DNA of 64,000 nt. Origin: Scatosoma sp045594025. GTDB lineage: Bacteria; Bacillota; Clostridia; Christensenellales; Borkfalkiaceae. The notes under the pieces are model-generated. The model saw only the letters and a list, made by a program, of their open reading frames with translations. It did no database searches and was not told the origin of the DNA. The DNA lies in the NCBI GenBank assembly GCA_045594025.1, contig JAZNXS010000030.1:1-64000 (forward strand), read 5' to 3'. Position 1 is the stretch's first letter; every line of letters starts with the position of its first letter. Positions 7,463 to 16,262 of the stretch are shown in pieces. The position numbers were made by a program, and so were the translations under genes.

Positions 7463-7680
7463 TACCTAACGTATCCTACGGATGTTAATTACGCCTAACA
7501 GCGCGTGAATTGGCTAACGCCGTGAATTGTCCTACGGACGTGAATTGCAACGCAAAGCGTTGCGTTGTGGAAATATTACAATAACGACGGCAAAGCCGTC
7601 AATTCACTGAGCGACAGCGAAAATTCACGAAAGCTTTGGTTAACCGAGCCGCGACGAAGTATTGCGCTGCAAATATACGT
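7463..7680. repeat. Composite hairpin repeat, copy B (core inverted), with tail of the second repeat
   Basis: The gap between era and yqzL holds GTGAATT units with small hairpins (GTCC-tac-GGAC and others), then GCAACGC-aaa-GCGTTGC, the conserved AT-rich spacer and GACGGC-aaa-GCCGTC, then AATTCAC units. This is the reverse complement of the core at 22-75. From 7645 to 7680 it resembles the 3' end of the elements at 160-340 and 37795-37926, stopping at the era stop codon. No reading frame is evident. Confidence 0.85.
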
Positions 7681-7681
7681 T

Positions 7682-8569
7682 TTACTCCACGTCGTCGTAT
7701 CCGTATTCGCGTAAAAGCCCCGGCTTATCACGCCAATCCTCTTTCACCTTAACGTAGGTAGTGAGGAAAACCTTTGCGCCCAAGAATTTCTCCATGTCCT
7801 GACGGGCAAAGGAAGAAACCTCCTTAATCGCCTTGCCCTGCTTGCCGATCAAAATGGCTTTGTGGTTGGCTCTCTCGCAAACAATATCGAGATTCACCTC
7901 GTACACGCCGTTATCCTGCAAACGGAAGGTGTTGATGACAATGGCGATCCCATGGGGAATTTCTTTGTCAAATTTTAAAAGAATTTTTTCACGCATGATT
8001 TCGGAAATCATAAAGCGTTCGCTCTTATCCGATACAATATCTTCCGTGAATACTTTCTCCCCCTCGGGCATCTGTTTTGCAAGGAACTCTTTCAGCTGGC
8101 GCACGTTCTTCCCCTTACGCGCTGAAACAGGGAAAACGTCTAAATCGAGCTCCGCATCCGAGAATTTCGCCATATCTAAAGGAATGTTTTCCTTAGGCAT
8201 AATATCGATCTTCGTATACGCAACCGCCATGGGCACGCCGAGCGCTTTGTACTTTCTAATCAGCTCAAAATCCTCGTCCTTTACCCCTTCGTGTCCATCC
8301 AAAACAAACAGGATATAATCCACCGCTTTCGCGCTGGAGTCCGTCGTGCGCATCATCATATCCGTCAAGGCGTTTCTCGCCTTATAGATCCCCGGCGTAT
8401 CCACGAAAACAATTTGATAATCATCCTCCGTCAATACCCCCAAAATCCGATCCCTCGTCGTCTGCGGTTTGGGAGAAACAATCGACACCTTCTCCCCTAC
8501 CATGACGTTAATGAGCGTACTTTTTCCTGCATTTGCTCTGCCGATAACCGCTACGTATCCGCTTCTCAT
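7682..8569 (-). CDS. era: GTPase Era
   Basis: A 295-residue Era: an N-terminal Ras-like GTPase domain (G1 GRANAGKST, G3 DTPG, G4 TKID) and a C-terminal KH RNA-binding domain with IGKQGKAIKEV. It binds the 3' end of 16S rRNA and helps assemble the 30S subunit. AGGAG precedes the start. It follows ybeY at 24 bases. The cytidine deaminase and dgkA genes often found between ybeY and era are absent here. Confidence 0.97.
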   Translation of the reverse strand: MRSGYVAVIGRANAGKSTLINVMVGEKVSIVSPKPQTTRDRILGVLTEDDYQIVFVDTPGIYKARNALTDMMMRTTDSSAKAVDYILFVLDGHEGVKDEDFELIRKYKALGVPMAVAYTKIDIMPKENIPLDMAKFSDAELDLDVFPVSARKGKNVRQLKEFLAKQMPEGEKVFTEDIVSDKSERFMISEIMREKILLKFDKEIPHGIAIVINTFRLQDNGVYEVNLDIVCERANHKAILIGKQGKAIKEVSSFARQDMEKFLGAKVFLTTYVKVKEDWRDKPGLLREYGYDDVE

Positions 8570-8593
8570 AATTTTGTTCTTACTCCTAACTAT

Positions 8594-9076
8594 TTACTCC
8601 CTCGTAATACCGAGTTTTGCCAAAATAAATTCTTCCTTTTCACGCATTTCCGCCTTTTCTTCGTCCGTCATGTGGTCGTATCCAAGGCAGTGCATGATGC
8701 CGTGTACAATCAAGTAGTGCAGCTCCCGATTGTACGAATGTCCGTATTCCTCCGCTTGCTCTTTCGCGCGGTCGCAACAAATCGCAATCGAACCGATCAC
8801 AAGCCGTCCTTCTTCATCCATCTCGAATGGATAGTCCTCCCCGTAAATCGGCTCGCCTTTGATGCCGTCGAGCGTAGGAAAACTGAGCACGTCCGTCACC
8901 TTGTCTATGGAACGCAACTCGCGATTCAGCCTTTGAATTTCTTCCCCGTCCACAAAAACGAGCTCCACCGCCAAGCAAACGTCCGTTTCCACAAAACCCT
9001 GCATGGCATTTTCCAAAGCCGTTACGTTTTCTAAGGACAGCGATTCATCATCGCAAAGAATTACAAATTCCCTCAT
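8594..9076 (-). CDS. ybeY: Endoribonuclease YbeY (rRNA maturation factor)
   Basis: A 160-residue zinc metalloprotein with the signature HGIMHCLGYDH, whose three histidines bind zinc. It takes part in 16S rRNA 3'-end maturation and ribosome quality control. The start is preceded by AAAGGTG. It overlaps the end of the HD-domain gene by four bases (ATGA), so it is translationally coupled. Confidence 0.95.
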   Translation of the reverse strand: MREFVILCDDESLSLENVTALENAMQGFVETDVCLAVELVFVDGEEIQRLNRELRSIDKVTDVLSFPTLDGIKGEPIYGEDYPFEMDEEGRLVIGSIAICCDRAKEQAEEYGHSYNRELHYLIVHGIMHCLGYDHMTDEEKAEMREKEEFILAKLGITRE

Positions 9077-10578
9077 GCGTTTTCACCTTTCGTGCCGTGT
9101 TCCGTACGCTTATACTTGATACTGGGATATTTCACTCTGTGATGATATACCCCCGTCAGCGTATTGACAAGCGCTTGTCTGATCTTCGTTAAGTCTACCA
9201 TCGTGATGTCACACTCGGAGAACTGTTCCAAATCCATTCTTTCTTCGATAACCGCACGGATCGCTCTTTCCGCTTCTTCTGGCTTTCTCGCGTCTACTGC
9301 GCGCACCGCCGCCTCCGAGGCGTCCGCAATCATGATGATTGCCGCCAGCTTGGTTTGCGGCTTCGGGCCAAGATAGGAGAAGTCCTCGATGTTCAATTCC
9401 CCGTCCGTCATCTTCAAGGCTTTCGCGTAGAAATAACGGATGGGCATCGTACCGTGATGCTGTACCGCAATTTCCGCCAAGAAATCGGGCAAGTGATTTG
9501 CTTTAATCAACGTGTAACCGTCCTTTGCGTGGGAACGGATAATATCTGCGGAAAGTTCCGGCGTCAACTCATCGTGCAGGTTGTAATCCCCTTGGTTTTC
9601 GGTGAAGTGTTCGGGATAATGCAATTTCCCTACGTCGTGATACAACGCCGCCGCACGCGCGTAATCTACGTCCTCGCCGATTGCCGCCGCGCTCGCCTCC
9701 GCAAGCTGCGCCACCATCATCGAGTGGTTGTACGTACCGGGCGCTTCCTCTTTGAGTTTCTTCAAAATCTTTGCGTCCGAGCTAGTCAGTTCGCGTAATC
9801 TATACACCGTCAAACAGTTAAACATGACCTCGAAAAGAGGCAGTATCGATAAGAAAAATACCGTGGACATCACGCCGCCGAATAAGCCGTAGCCCATGTG
9901 GAGAACAATCTGTTCAAACGCGGAAAGTCCGCCGCCTGCAGGCGCTTCTACAAACCTCGAAGTTTCCAAAAGGAAAATAATGATATCGACGGGGATAACA
10001 ATCGCAATACCCACCGCTACGACGTGGAAACGGGTTTTTGCTTTACTGCAGAAGAAAATCGCAAACATACCGGCAGAGAACGAAATCAGCAAGGAGGAAT
10101 AGTACGCTCTATCCACCGAATAGCCACCCGTAAACGTATCCAAAACGAATATAAGCAGCGCGCTGATAATGTTCATGAAAATTGCCGAACGGCGGCTGAC
10201 CAACACACACATCATAAGCGCCATAAATGCTACCGGACGGGCGTAAATATCTAAATATTTGCCGATTAACATGGAAATAAGCAAAGAAAAATCCAACACC
10301 GTAAAAAGGAGGGCTATGTTTCTCGCATTCGCCAACATCGACTTATCTTCAAAATAATAGTACAGGTAGGTGATCAGCACCAAAAGGAATATACAGAACA
10401 GCGCGTATAAATAGCTGGCGCCGTCCTTTTCCATATGCGTCGACAAATTTCCCAACTTATCCCCCAGCACCAACAGGGCGCTGATCAATACCAGTAATAC
10501 GAAATGCAGGAAAAACAACAGAATACTTTTGAAAATATCCTGCTTTGTCCATTCTCTGTTGAGTCCGTTTATAACCAT
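9073..10578 (-). CDS. pgpH: Membrane HD-domain phosphohydrolase, PgpH/YqfF type, short form
   Basis: A 501-residue integral membrane protein: seven or eight hydrophobic helices in residues 15-260, then a cytosolic HD domain (about 275-480) with NHSMM, YHDVGK, RSHAKDG, HHG and the metal aspartate in MIADASEA. Full PgpH proteins degrade c-di-AMP and are about 700 residues with a large extracellular 7TMR-HDED domain after helix 1. Here only a short loop separates helices 1 and 2, so that domain is missing. Position between phoH and ybeY supports the identity. Confidence 0.88.
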   Translation of the reverse strand: MVINGLNREWTKQDIFKSILLFFLHFVLLVLISALLVLGDKLGNLSTHMEKDGASYLYALFCIFLLVLITYLYYYFEDKSMLANARNIALLFTVLDFSLLISMLIGKYLDIYARPVAFMALMMCVLVSRRSAIFMNIISALLIFVLDTFTGGYSVDRAYYSSLLISFSAGMFAIFFCSKAKTRFHVVAVGIAIVIPVDIIIFLLETSRFVEAPAGGGLSAFEQIVLHMGYGLFGGVMSTVFFLSILPLFEVMFNCLTVYRLRELTSSDAKILKKLKEEAPGTYNHSMMVAQLAEASAAAIGEDVDYARAAALYHDVGKLHYPEHFTENQGDYNLHDELTPELSADIIRSHAKDGYTLIKANHLPDFLAEIAVQHHGTMPIRYFYAKALKMTDGELNIEDFSYLGPKPQTKLAAIIMIADASEAAVRAVDARKPEEAERAIRAVIEERMDLEQFSECDITMVDLTKIRQALVNTLTGVYHHRVKYPSIKYKRTEHGTKGENA

Positions 10579-10584
10579 CTTTCG

Positions 10585-11604
10585 TTACTCTCCTTCCGTG
10601 CTTTGCACACGGGCTTTCGCCTTCTTTTCTAAACGTTGCCTTTCCGCTTTTTCCGCGTCCTTCTCGTACGCACGTATAATTCGCATGACAAGCGGATGCC
10701 TTACAACGTCCTTTGCAGACAGCCGAACCACCGATACACCCTCCACGCCGTCGAGTACTCCCGTTGCGTGAACAAGACCGCTGTCCTTGCCGTCTAAGTC
10801 GATCTGGGTAATATCCCCCGTTACAACCGTTTTACTTCCCTCACCCATACGGGTAAGGAACATTTTCATCTGTTCTTTTGTCGTGTTTTGCGCTTCGTCT
10901 AAAATAATAAACGCATTCGACAACGTGCGCCCGCGCATGTATGCGAGGGGGGCGACCTCTATCGCGCCTCTTTCCATTAGTTTTGCATACGTTTCTAACC
11001 CTAACAATTCTTGCAAAGCGTCGTACAACGGACGAAGATAGGGATCCACCTTTTCATGCAGGTCGCCGGGTAGAAACCCAAGCTTTTCCCCTGCTTCCAC
11101 CGCAGGTCTTGTCAAAATAATCTTCTCCACCTGCTTACTCTTAAACGCAGAAACCGCCATACATACCGCTAAGTAGGTTTTCCCCGTACCCGCAGGCCCT
11201 ACACCGAACACTACCGTATTTTTGCGGATCGCTTCCACATAGGTTTTTTGCCCCACCGTTTTACACTTGATCTGCTTTCCTCGCGCCGTAATCGCTACCG
11301 TACCGCTTTCAATCAAGGCGATTTCATCCGCCCTGCCCTCTTTGGCAAGCTCGATACAGTACGCCACGCGCGCCTCGTCGATACGTTCGCCGTTTTTTAC
11401 CGTCTGAATCAACGCATGAAGCACCGATTCTCCGCAAGCAACGTTCTCCTCTGCGCCCTCTAAACGGATTTTCATACCGTCTACGTACGCCAAAAGATCA
11501 AGCTCCCTCGAAAGATAAGTGAGGTTTTCATCGTACGTACCCAGCACGCAGGACAGCTCGTCCAAGGATTTTAATTCAATTGTCTTTTTGATGGTAATGG
11601 ACAT
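10585..11604 (-). CDS. phoH: PhoH-like ATPase
   Basis: A 339-residue PhoH/YbeZ-type protein. A short N-terminal KH-like region precedes the P-loop ATPase with Walker A GPAGTGKTYLA (about 137-147), Walker B FIILDEAQN and TGDITQIDLD. It is thought to work with YbeY in RNA metabolism. It lies six bases upstream of pgpH, with a charged C-terminal tail. Confidence 0.94.
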   Translation of the reverse strand: MSITIKKTIELKSLDELSCVLGTYDENLTYLSRELDLLAYVDGMKIRLEGAEENVACGESVLHALIQTVKNGERIDEARVAYCIELAKEGRADEIALIESGTVAITARGKQIKCKTVGQKTYVEAIRKNTVVFGVGPAGTGKTYLAVCMAVSAFKSKQVEKIILTRPAVEAGEKLGFLPGDLHEKVDPYLRPLYDALQELLGLETYAKLMERGAIEVAPLAYMRGRTLSNAFIILDEAQNTTKEQMKMFLTRMGEGSKTVVTGDITQIDLDGKDSGLVHATGVLDGVEGVSVVRLSAKDVVRHPLVMRIIRAYEKDAEKAERQRLEKKAKARVQSTEGE

Positions 11605-11613
11605 GGACGCCTC

Positions 11614-12531
11614 TTAAAAATTTACGGTTTCTATTACCGAATACTCTATTTTCACGCGGTAACACGCGCCGTTTTGTATTGTTTCTGTTTTTAAAATTTC
11701 GTCTTTCTCGGAAAGACAAATGTTTAAATAGGCTTTTGCAAAAGCTTCTTCCGCCGTTTCCGCCTCGATCTCCGCTTCGTACGCACACATAATGCGCACG
11801 CGCGAAATAATTTCAACGCGTACCTGCCCCCCTTGTTCGGTTTCGAAATACGGTTGGACAAGGATTTCCCCCTCTCGTACCGTATCCCCCACCTTCTTCG
11901 TGGGCGTTCCGCGCAGTACCGTCATGGCGATGATTTCGCCCGTATGTTTTGCCTTCATGGCATTTTTGTCTATCGATTGCGTGGGGAAAGGACTGGTTTG
12001 GATTTCCACCAACACGCGATGGCCTTTCCGTTGCACCGAACAAAACTCCACACCGTCGATCCGCAATAATTTTGCGCAAACGAGGTCCTCTTTCCCTGCT
12101 TGGTAAAAGGAAAACGGGCGAATACCTACCTCTTCTAAAGCCGTATACGCTTCCCTTGCGTATACGTCCGTACCCACAAAATCTATCGCAAGCACCAACG
12201 GATCGAAGTAGGTTGCCATAACCAAGCAAAGCACGCCGCCGAGCAATAATCCCAGCCGCGCTTTCGCTTTCTCCACGTATTTTCCAAGCCCCACAGCGCC
12301 CATTCTTTTTACCGTGTAAGCGCTATATACGGACTTATTATAACATACATCCGGATAAATTGCAAAAACTTTTTCACAATCTTTTTTGTTTATACAAAAA
12401 AGTATTTGATTTTTCTCGACTTTTTTTGCATAAAAAACGGGAATTCCCGCGCGACGAAGGCGCAATAGCGCCCGTTCGGGCATCAAGCCCTCTATCAATA
12501 ATCGTTCTTTCGGGGAATACGGAAATTTCAT
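11614..12531 (-). CDS. yqfD: Sporulation protein YqfD
   Basis: A 305-residue YqfD. A cytosolic N-terminal part is followed by a membrane helix (GLLLGGVLCLVMATYF, about 95-110) and an extracytoplasmic part resembling SpoIIAH/YqfD domains (IDFVGTDVYAREAYTALEEVGI...). The start at 12531 has GGAGGAGGG upstream and overlaps the yqfC stop by four bases (ATGA), so the longer open frame starting at 12663 is not real. YqfD is needed for efficient sporulation in Bacillus. Confidence 0.92.
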   Translation of the reverse strand: MKFPYSPKERLLIEGLMPERALLRLRRAGIPVFYAKKVEKNQILFCINKKDCEKVFAIYPDVCYNKSVYSAYTVKRMGAVGLGKYVEKAKARLGLLLGGVLCLVMATYFDPLVLAIDFVGTDVYAREAYTALEEVGIRPFSFYQAGKEDLVCAKLLRIDGVEFCSVQRKGHRVLVEIQTSPFPTQSIDKNAMKAKHTGEIIAMTVLRGTPTKKVGDTVREGEILVQPYFETEQGGQVRVEIISRVRIMCAYEAEIEAETAEEAFAKAYLNICLSEKDEILKTETIQNGACYRVKIEYSVIETVNF

Positions 12532-12797
12532 TTTCCCTCCTCCGAAGACGGATTTTCCACACGCAACACGTGAATATTGCCGTCGATTTGCAAATCGCCG
12601 TCGTAGTATTTTCGAATGGACAGATTTTTCCCTTCCGCCGCCACCGTTGTTTTCGGAAAACATACGACGATCCGTTCTGAGGAAAAATCCCCCACCGCTT
12701 TTACGCCCTCAAAATAACCGCCGCCACCCGGCACTACCGTGCACCGAGTAAACGCCGCGCCATCCGCATTTTTAAAGATTTCATCATATAACCGCAT
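12528..12797 (-). CDS. yqfC: YqfC/YabP-family sporulation protein
   Basis: An 89-residue YabP/YqfC protein, rich in beta strands, with the family's ending DLQIDGNIHVLRVE. It is the first gene of the yqfC-yqfD-phoH-pgpH-ybeY-era-yqzL-recO series and is coupled to yqfD. The start is preceded by GGGGCAGGT. A sigma-E-like promoter lies upstream at 12817-12845. Confidence 0.9.
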   Translation of the reverse strand: MRLYDEIFKNADGAAFTRCTVVPGGGGYFEGVKAVGDFSSERIVVCFPKTTVAAEGKNLSIRKYYDGDLQIDGNIHVLRVENPSSEEGK

Positions 12798-12816
12798 ACC
12801 TGCCCCTCCACTCTTT

Positions 12817-12845
12817 ACTATATGAGCGAACGTCGCAGAGTATGT
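12817..12845 (-). promoter_or_regulatory. Candidate sigma-E promoter for yqfCD
   Basis: Minus strand: -35-like ACATACT (12839-12845), 14-bp spacer, -10-like CATATAGT (12817-12824), compared with the sigma-E consensus ATATT / CATACAnT. yqfC and yqfD are sigma-E genes in Bacillus. It abuts the clcA stop codon. The match is partial. Confidence 0.4.
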
Positions 12846-14468
12846 TTAACCTAAAATATGTTCCAACTCGTCCTTGATTTTTTGCGGTTGATCGGTTTTA
12901 CAAACGATCGTCAATACGTCGCCGCTATGCAATACGGTGTCACCATCAGGAATAATATGCTCTTCTCCCCTAGAAAGCTCTTTCACGATTGCGCCTGCCG
13001 GCCACAGAATATTTCTCACCTCGCGCTTGTCCGCAATCGCGCCGGGCGCCACCTCCATTGTATATACCTCTCGCACAGCACGTTCGTGAATACCCGTTTC
13101 GTGCTCGTATTCCTTCAAAAGATCCTCATAAATACAGTCAATTCTTGACATTTCCCCAATGACATAGCCTAAGCATACCGCAATAATCACGGGTAAAAGC
13201 GCGGCAAAGCTACCTGTAAATTCACAAATCATGACGATCGCCGTAATAGGCGCTTTCACCACCGTTGTAAAGAACGCCGCCATACAGATCATCACCATTA
13301 AATCACAGTAGGGTAAAAAGCTTGGGTCGATCCCCAGCCAAAGCCCGTTGAGCAAGCCGCCAAGACAGGCGCCGATGGCGATGATGGGAATAAAGATACC
13401 GCAGGGAATCCCTGAGCCGACGTTTACCGTCGTAATACCCAGCTTTAACACCAAAACGATAAGCAACGTCCATACCAGGGGCAAGCCGAATACGCTTTCC
13501 GTCATCACCGACGTCAAACCGCCGTTTGTACCGAGGGATTCGATAAGTTCGTGTCCGCCGCCCATAACGCCTGCCGCAAGCAACGATACGATTCCACCCA
13601 AAAGCACCGCAATGAAGATACGGATACCATGGGCAATCCTTACGTCCTTCGTTTGGATTTTTTTGAAAAGCTTACGCACGGCAAAGCACGCCTTATAAAA
13701 GAGTACGCCAAGGAGTCCGCAGACGAGCCCTGCCAACACCACGTAACCGTAATAGGTCAACGGGAAATCACGGAAAACGTAGGAATGAAACGCCCTTGCA
13801 ACCTCCATATTCAACAAGCGATAAATCGCACTGCGCGTCAGCATCCCGAAAATAACCGAAGAAAACGCACAAATGAATACTTCTGGCGTAAAACGCTTAT
13901 GCGCTTCTTCAAAGGCAAACGCAATCCCCGTCAACGGTGCGTTGGACGCAACGGCAAGCCCTGTACAAGCGCCTCCCGTTACCTGATATCTGCGAATCAT
14001 TTCATTGCGCTTTGTCAAGGTAGATACCCCGTCGCCCATTGCCGAGCCGATCAATACGCTAGGCCCCTCCGCGCCGATGGAAAGCCCCATAAAAATACTC
14101 AATAAGCTTGCCGCGAACATCGCGGAAAGATCTCGCCACCACGTAAAGCGGACTATTCCTCTCGTCGCACCCTCTGCCTGCGGAATGCCGCAGCCACGAA
14201 TGACAGACGACACGTTAACCAGCACGCTGATTAGAAAAGCGCCTGCAAACAATCCTAAAAACAGCAAAGGAATAAAGCCCGGATTTTCGCGCACGTAAGC
14301 ATAAACGCCTTGCGAGATTTTCTCCCCCTCGTGCGCAAAGATATTGAAAAGAGTAACGATGGCGCCGGCTAAAATCCCCGTAACGCTTCCCACAGCAATC
14401 AATTCCAAAAAGCTGCGGTAAAATTCACCCTTTTTCTTGTTTTGCTTTTGCTTGATTTCCTTTTGCAT
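12846..14468 (-). CDS. ClC-family chloride/proton exchanger with RCK C-terminal domain
   Basis: A 540-residue ClC antiporter. Selectivity-filter motifs are present: GCGIPQAEG, GAEGPSV (carrying the gating glutamate) and GIPCGIFIP. The proton glutamate is also kept in FAFEEAHKRF, so exchanger activity rather than channel activity is likely. The last 70 residues (VEVAPGAI..., VLHSGDVLTIV) form a TrkA_C-like domain that usually binds nucleotides. Probable roles are acid resistance or halide export. Confidence 0.93.
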   Translation of the reverse strand: MQKEIKQKQNKKKGEFYRSFLELIAVGSVTGILAGAIVTLFNIFAHEGEKISQGVYAYVRENPGFIPLLFLGLFAGAFLISVLVNVSSVIRGCGIPQAEGATRGIVRFTWWRDLSAMFAASLLSIFMGLSIGAEGPSVLIGSAMGDGVSTLTKRNEMIRRYQVTGGACTGLAVASNAPLTGIAFAFEEAHKRFTPEVFICAFSSVIFGMLTRSAIYRLLNMEVARAFHSYVFRDFPLTYYGYVVLAGLVCGLLGVLFYKACFAVRKLFKKIQTKDVRIAHGIRIFIAVLLGGIVSLLAAGVMGGGHELIESLGTNGGLTSVMTESVFGLPLVWTLLIVLVLKLGITTVNVGSGIPCGIFIPIIAIGACLGGLLNGLWLGIDPSFLPYCDLMVMICMAAFFTTVVKAPITAIVMICEFTGSFAALLPVIIAVCLGYVIGEMSRIDCIYEDLLKEYEHETGIHERAVREVYTMEVAPGAIADKREVRNILWPAGAIVKELSRGEEHIIPDGDTVLHSGDVLTIVCKTDQPQKIKDELEHILG

Positions 14469-14489
14469 AAATTCCCCTTTAACCAGAGA

Positions 14490-16262
14490 TTAAGCAAACT
14501 GCCCGTTATACAGGGTTGCGTATGCGCCGCCAAGCGCCAACAATTCTTTATGCGTTCCCTGCTCCACCACACTGCCGTTCTCCATGACGAGAATGCAATC
14601 GGAATGGATAATCGTGGACAGCCTATGCGCTACGATAAACGAGGTTCTACCCTCCATCAGCTTTCCAAACGCATCGCTGATTTTCAGCTCTGTGCGGGTA
14701 TCGATGGAAGAAGTCGCTTCGTCTAAAATCAGCATGGGCGGTTTCGTCAACATAATTCTCGCAATACAAAGAAGTTGTTTTTGTCCCTCGGAAAGCGAGC
14801 CGCCCTCCCCAAGAACGGTATCATACCCCTTTTCCATACGCTTGATAAAGCTATGTGCGTGCGCCGCTTTCGCCGCCGCGATCATCTCTTCATCCGTTGC
14901 TTCAGGTTTGCCCATTTTTAAGTTTTCACGGACGGTACCACTCTTTAACCAGGTTTCCTGCAATACCATACCGTAATGCTCGCGCAAGGATTTTCTCGTT
15001 AAACCGCGTATATCCTTTCCGTCCACTTGTACGCAGCCGCCCTTTACGTCGTAGAAACGCATCAAAAGATTGATGAGGGTGCTCTTACCTGCCCCCGTTC
15101 TACCGACGATTGCCACTCGCTGACCGGGCACAACCTGCAAGGAAAGCCCTTCGATCAGCTTCTTCGTTTCCGTGTACGAGAAAGAAACGTCTTCCAACAC
15201 AACACAGCCCTCTGCGTTTTTCAACACTTCATTTTCCGCATCGGAGCTTTCTTCCGTTTCGTCGATAAGCTCGAAAATACGCGCCGCGCATACGAACGCG
15301 CTTTTAAGCTCCGTCACCACTCCTGAAATTTCATTGAACGGTTTCGTGTACTGGTTGGCATACGAAAGGAATTTCGTCAACTGCCCCACCGTGAAACCGC
15401 CAACGCCCATCACGACGTCCAGCGCGCCGAGCAGCGCCACCAACGCGTATACCAAATTATTGACAAACCGAGTGGAAGGATTCGTGAGCGAAGAATAGAA
15501 AGTAGCGTTCATGGACGCCTTTTCCAAACGGCGGTTTATTTCATCAAATTTTTCTGCGTTTTCATCCTCGTGCGCAAACGCTTGCACCGTCTTTAACCCG
15601 CCGATCATCTCCTCGGTGAAAGCAGTCTGCTCTCCGCGCGTCGCCGTCTGTTCTTTAAAAAATTTATGGGTGTGATTTGCAACAAATCTCGCCACAAACA
15701 GCGAAACGGGGGTTACCAGTACCACGACGAGCCCGATTTTCACGCTGGTCAACAGCATGAATACGATGGTACCCAAAATCGTCAAAACACCGGTAAAGAA
15801 TTGGGTAAAGCCCATCAAAAGCCCATCGGAAAATTGATCGGCATCCGCAACGACGCGACTGACCGTATCCCCATGGGAATGGGTGTCTACGTATTGCAAC
15901 GGCAATTTTCCAAGTTTTGCGAAAGCGTCTTGGCGAATATCCCGTACAACGTTGCAGGAAATGCGATTATTGCAAAGACTGGTCAGCCATTGTGAAAGCG
16001 CGCCGACGCCAACAATGATAAGAATGTTAAGAAAAATTGATTTTAGCTTCGCCCACTGCACACCGTTTGCCATAATACAATCGATGGCGTCCCCGAAAAA
16101 TACGGGTACTAACAACGTCGCCGTTACCGTCAATACGGAAAAGAACAACGACGCGATCAAAGATAAGGGATATCTCCCCACGTAACGCAGAACCCGTCGC
16201 AACGTGCCTGCGTTCTTCTTGCTTTCAACCTGTACATGGGTGGGTGCTTTTACATTTCTCAT
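14490..16262 (-). CDS. ABC exporter subunit, canonical nucleotide site
   Basis: A 590-residue half-transporter: six membrane helices (about 30-320) and an ATPase with Walker A VGRTGAGKST, signature LSEGQKQ and Walker B LILDEATSSID with the catalytic Glu. The partner gene overlaps by ATGA at 16259-16262; I chose this ATG because GGGGAGG lies seven bases upstream. Together the two form a heterodimeric exporter of the BmrCD/TM287-288 type. Substrate unknown; multidrug export is likely. Confidence 0.93.
   Translation of the reverse strand: MRNVKAPTHVQVESKKNAGTLRRVLRYVGRYPLSLIASLFFSVLTVTATLLVPVFFGDAIDCIMANGVQWAKLKSIFLNILIIVGVGALSQWLTSLCNNRISCNVVRDIRQDAFAKLGKLPLQYVDTHSHGDTVSRVVADADQFSDGLLMGFTQFFTGVLTILGTIVFMLLTSVKIGLVVVLVTPVSLFVARFVANHTHKFFKEQTATRGEQTAFTEEMIGGLKTVQAFAHEDENAEKFDEINRRLEKASMNATFYSSLTNPSTRFVNNLVYALVALLGALDVVMGVGGFTVGQLTKFLSYANQYTKPFNEISGVVTELKSAFVCAARIFELIDETEESSDAENEVLKNAEGCVVLEDVSFSYTETKKLIEGLSLQVVPGQRVAIVGRTGAGKSTLINLLMRFYDVKGGCVQVDGKDIRGLTRKSLREHYGMVLQETWLKSGTVRENLKMGKPEATDEEMIAAAKAAHAHSFIKRMEKGYDTVLGEGGSLSEGQKQLLCIARIMLTKPPMLILDEATSSIDTRTELKISDAFGKLMEGRTSFIVAHRLSTIIHSDCILVMENGSVVEQGTHKELLALGGAYATLYNGQFA

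Noticed and set aside
12374..12663. Upstream extension of YqfD and an overlapping minus-strand frame
   Set aside because: The extension lies in the yqfC gene, and a coupled ATG with strong ribosome site is at 12531.
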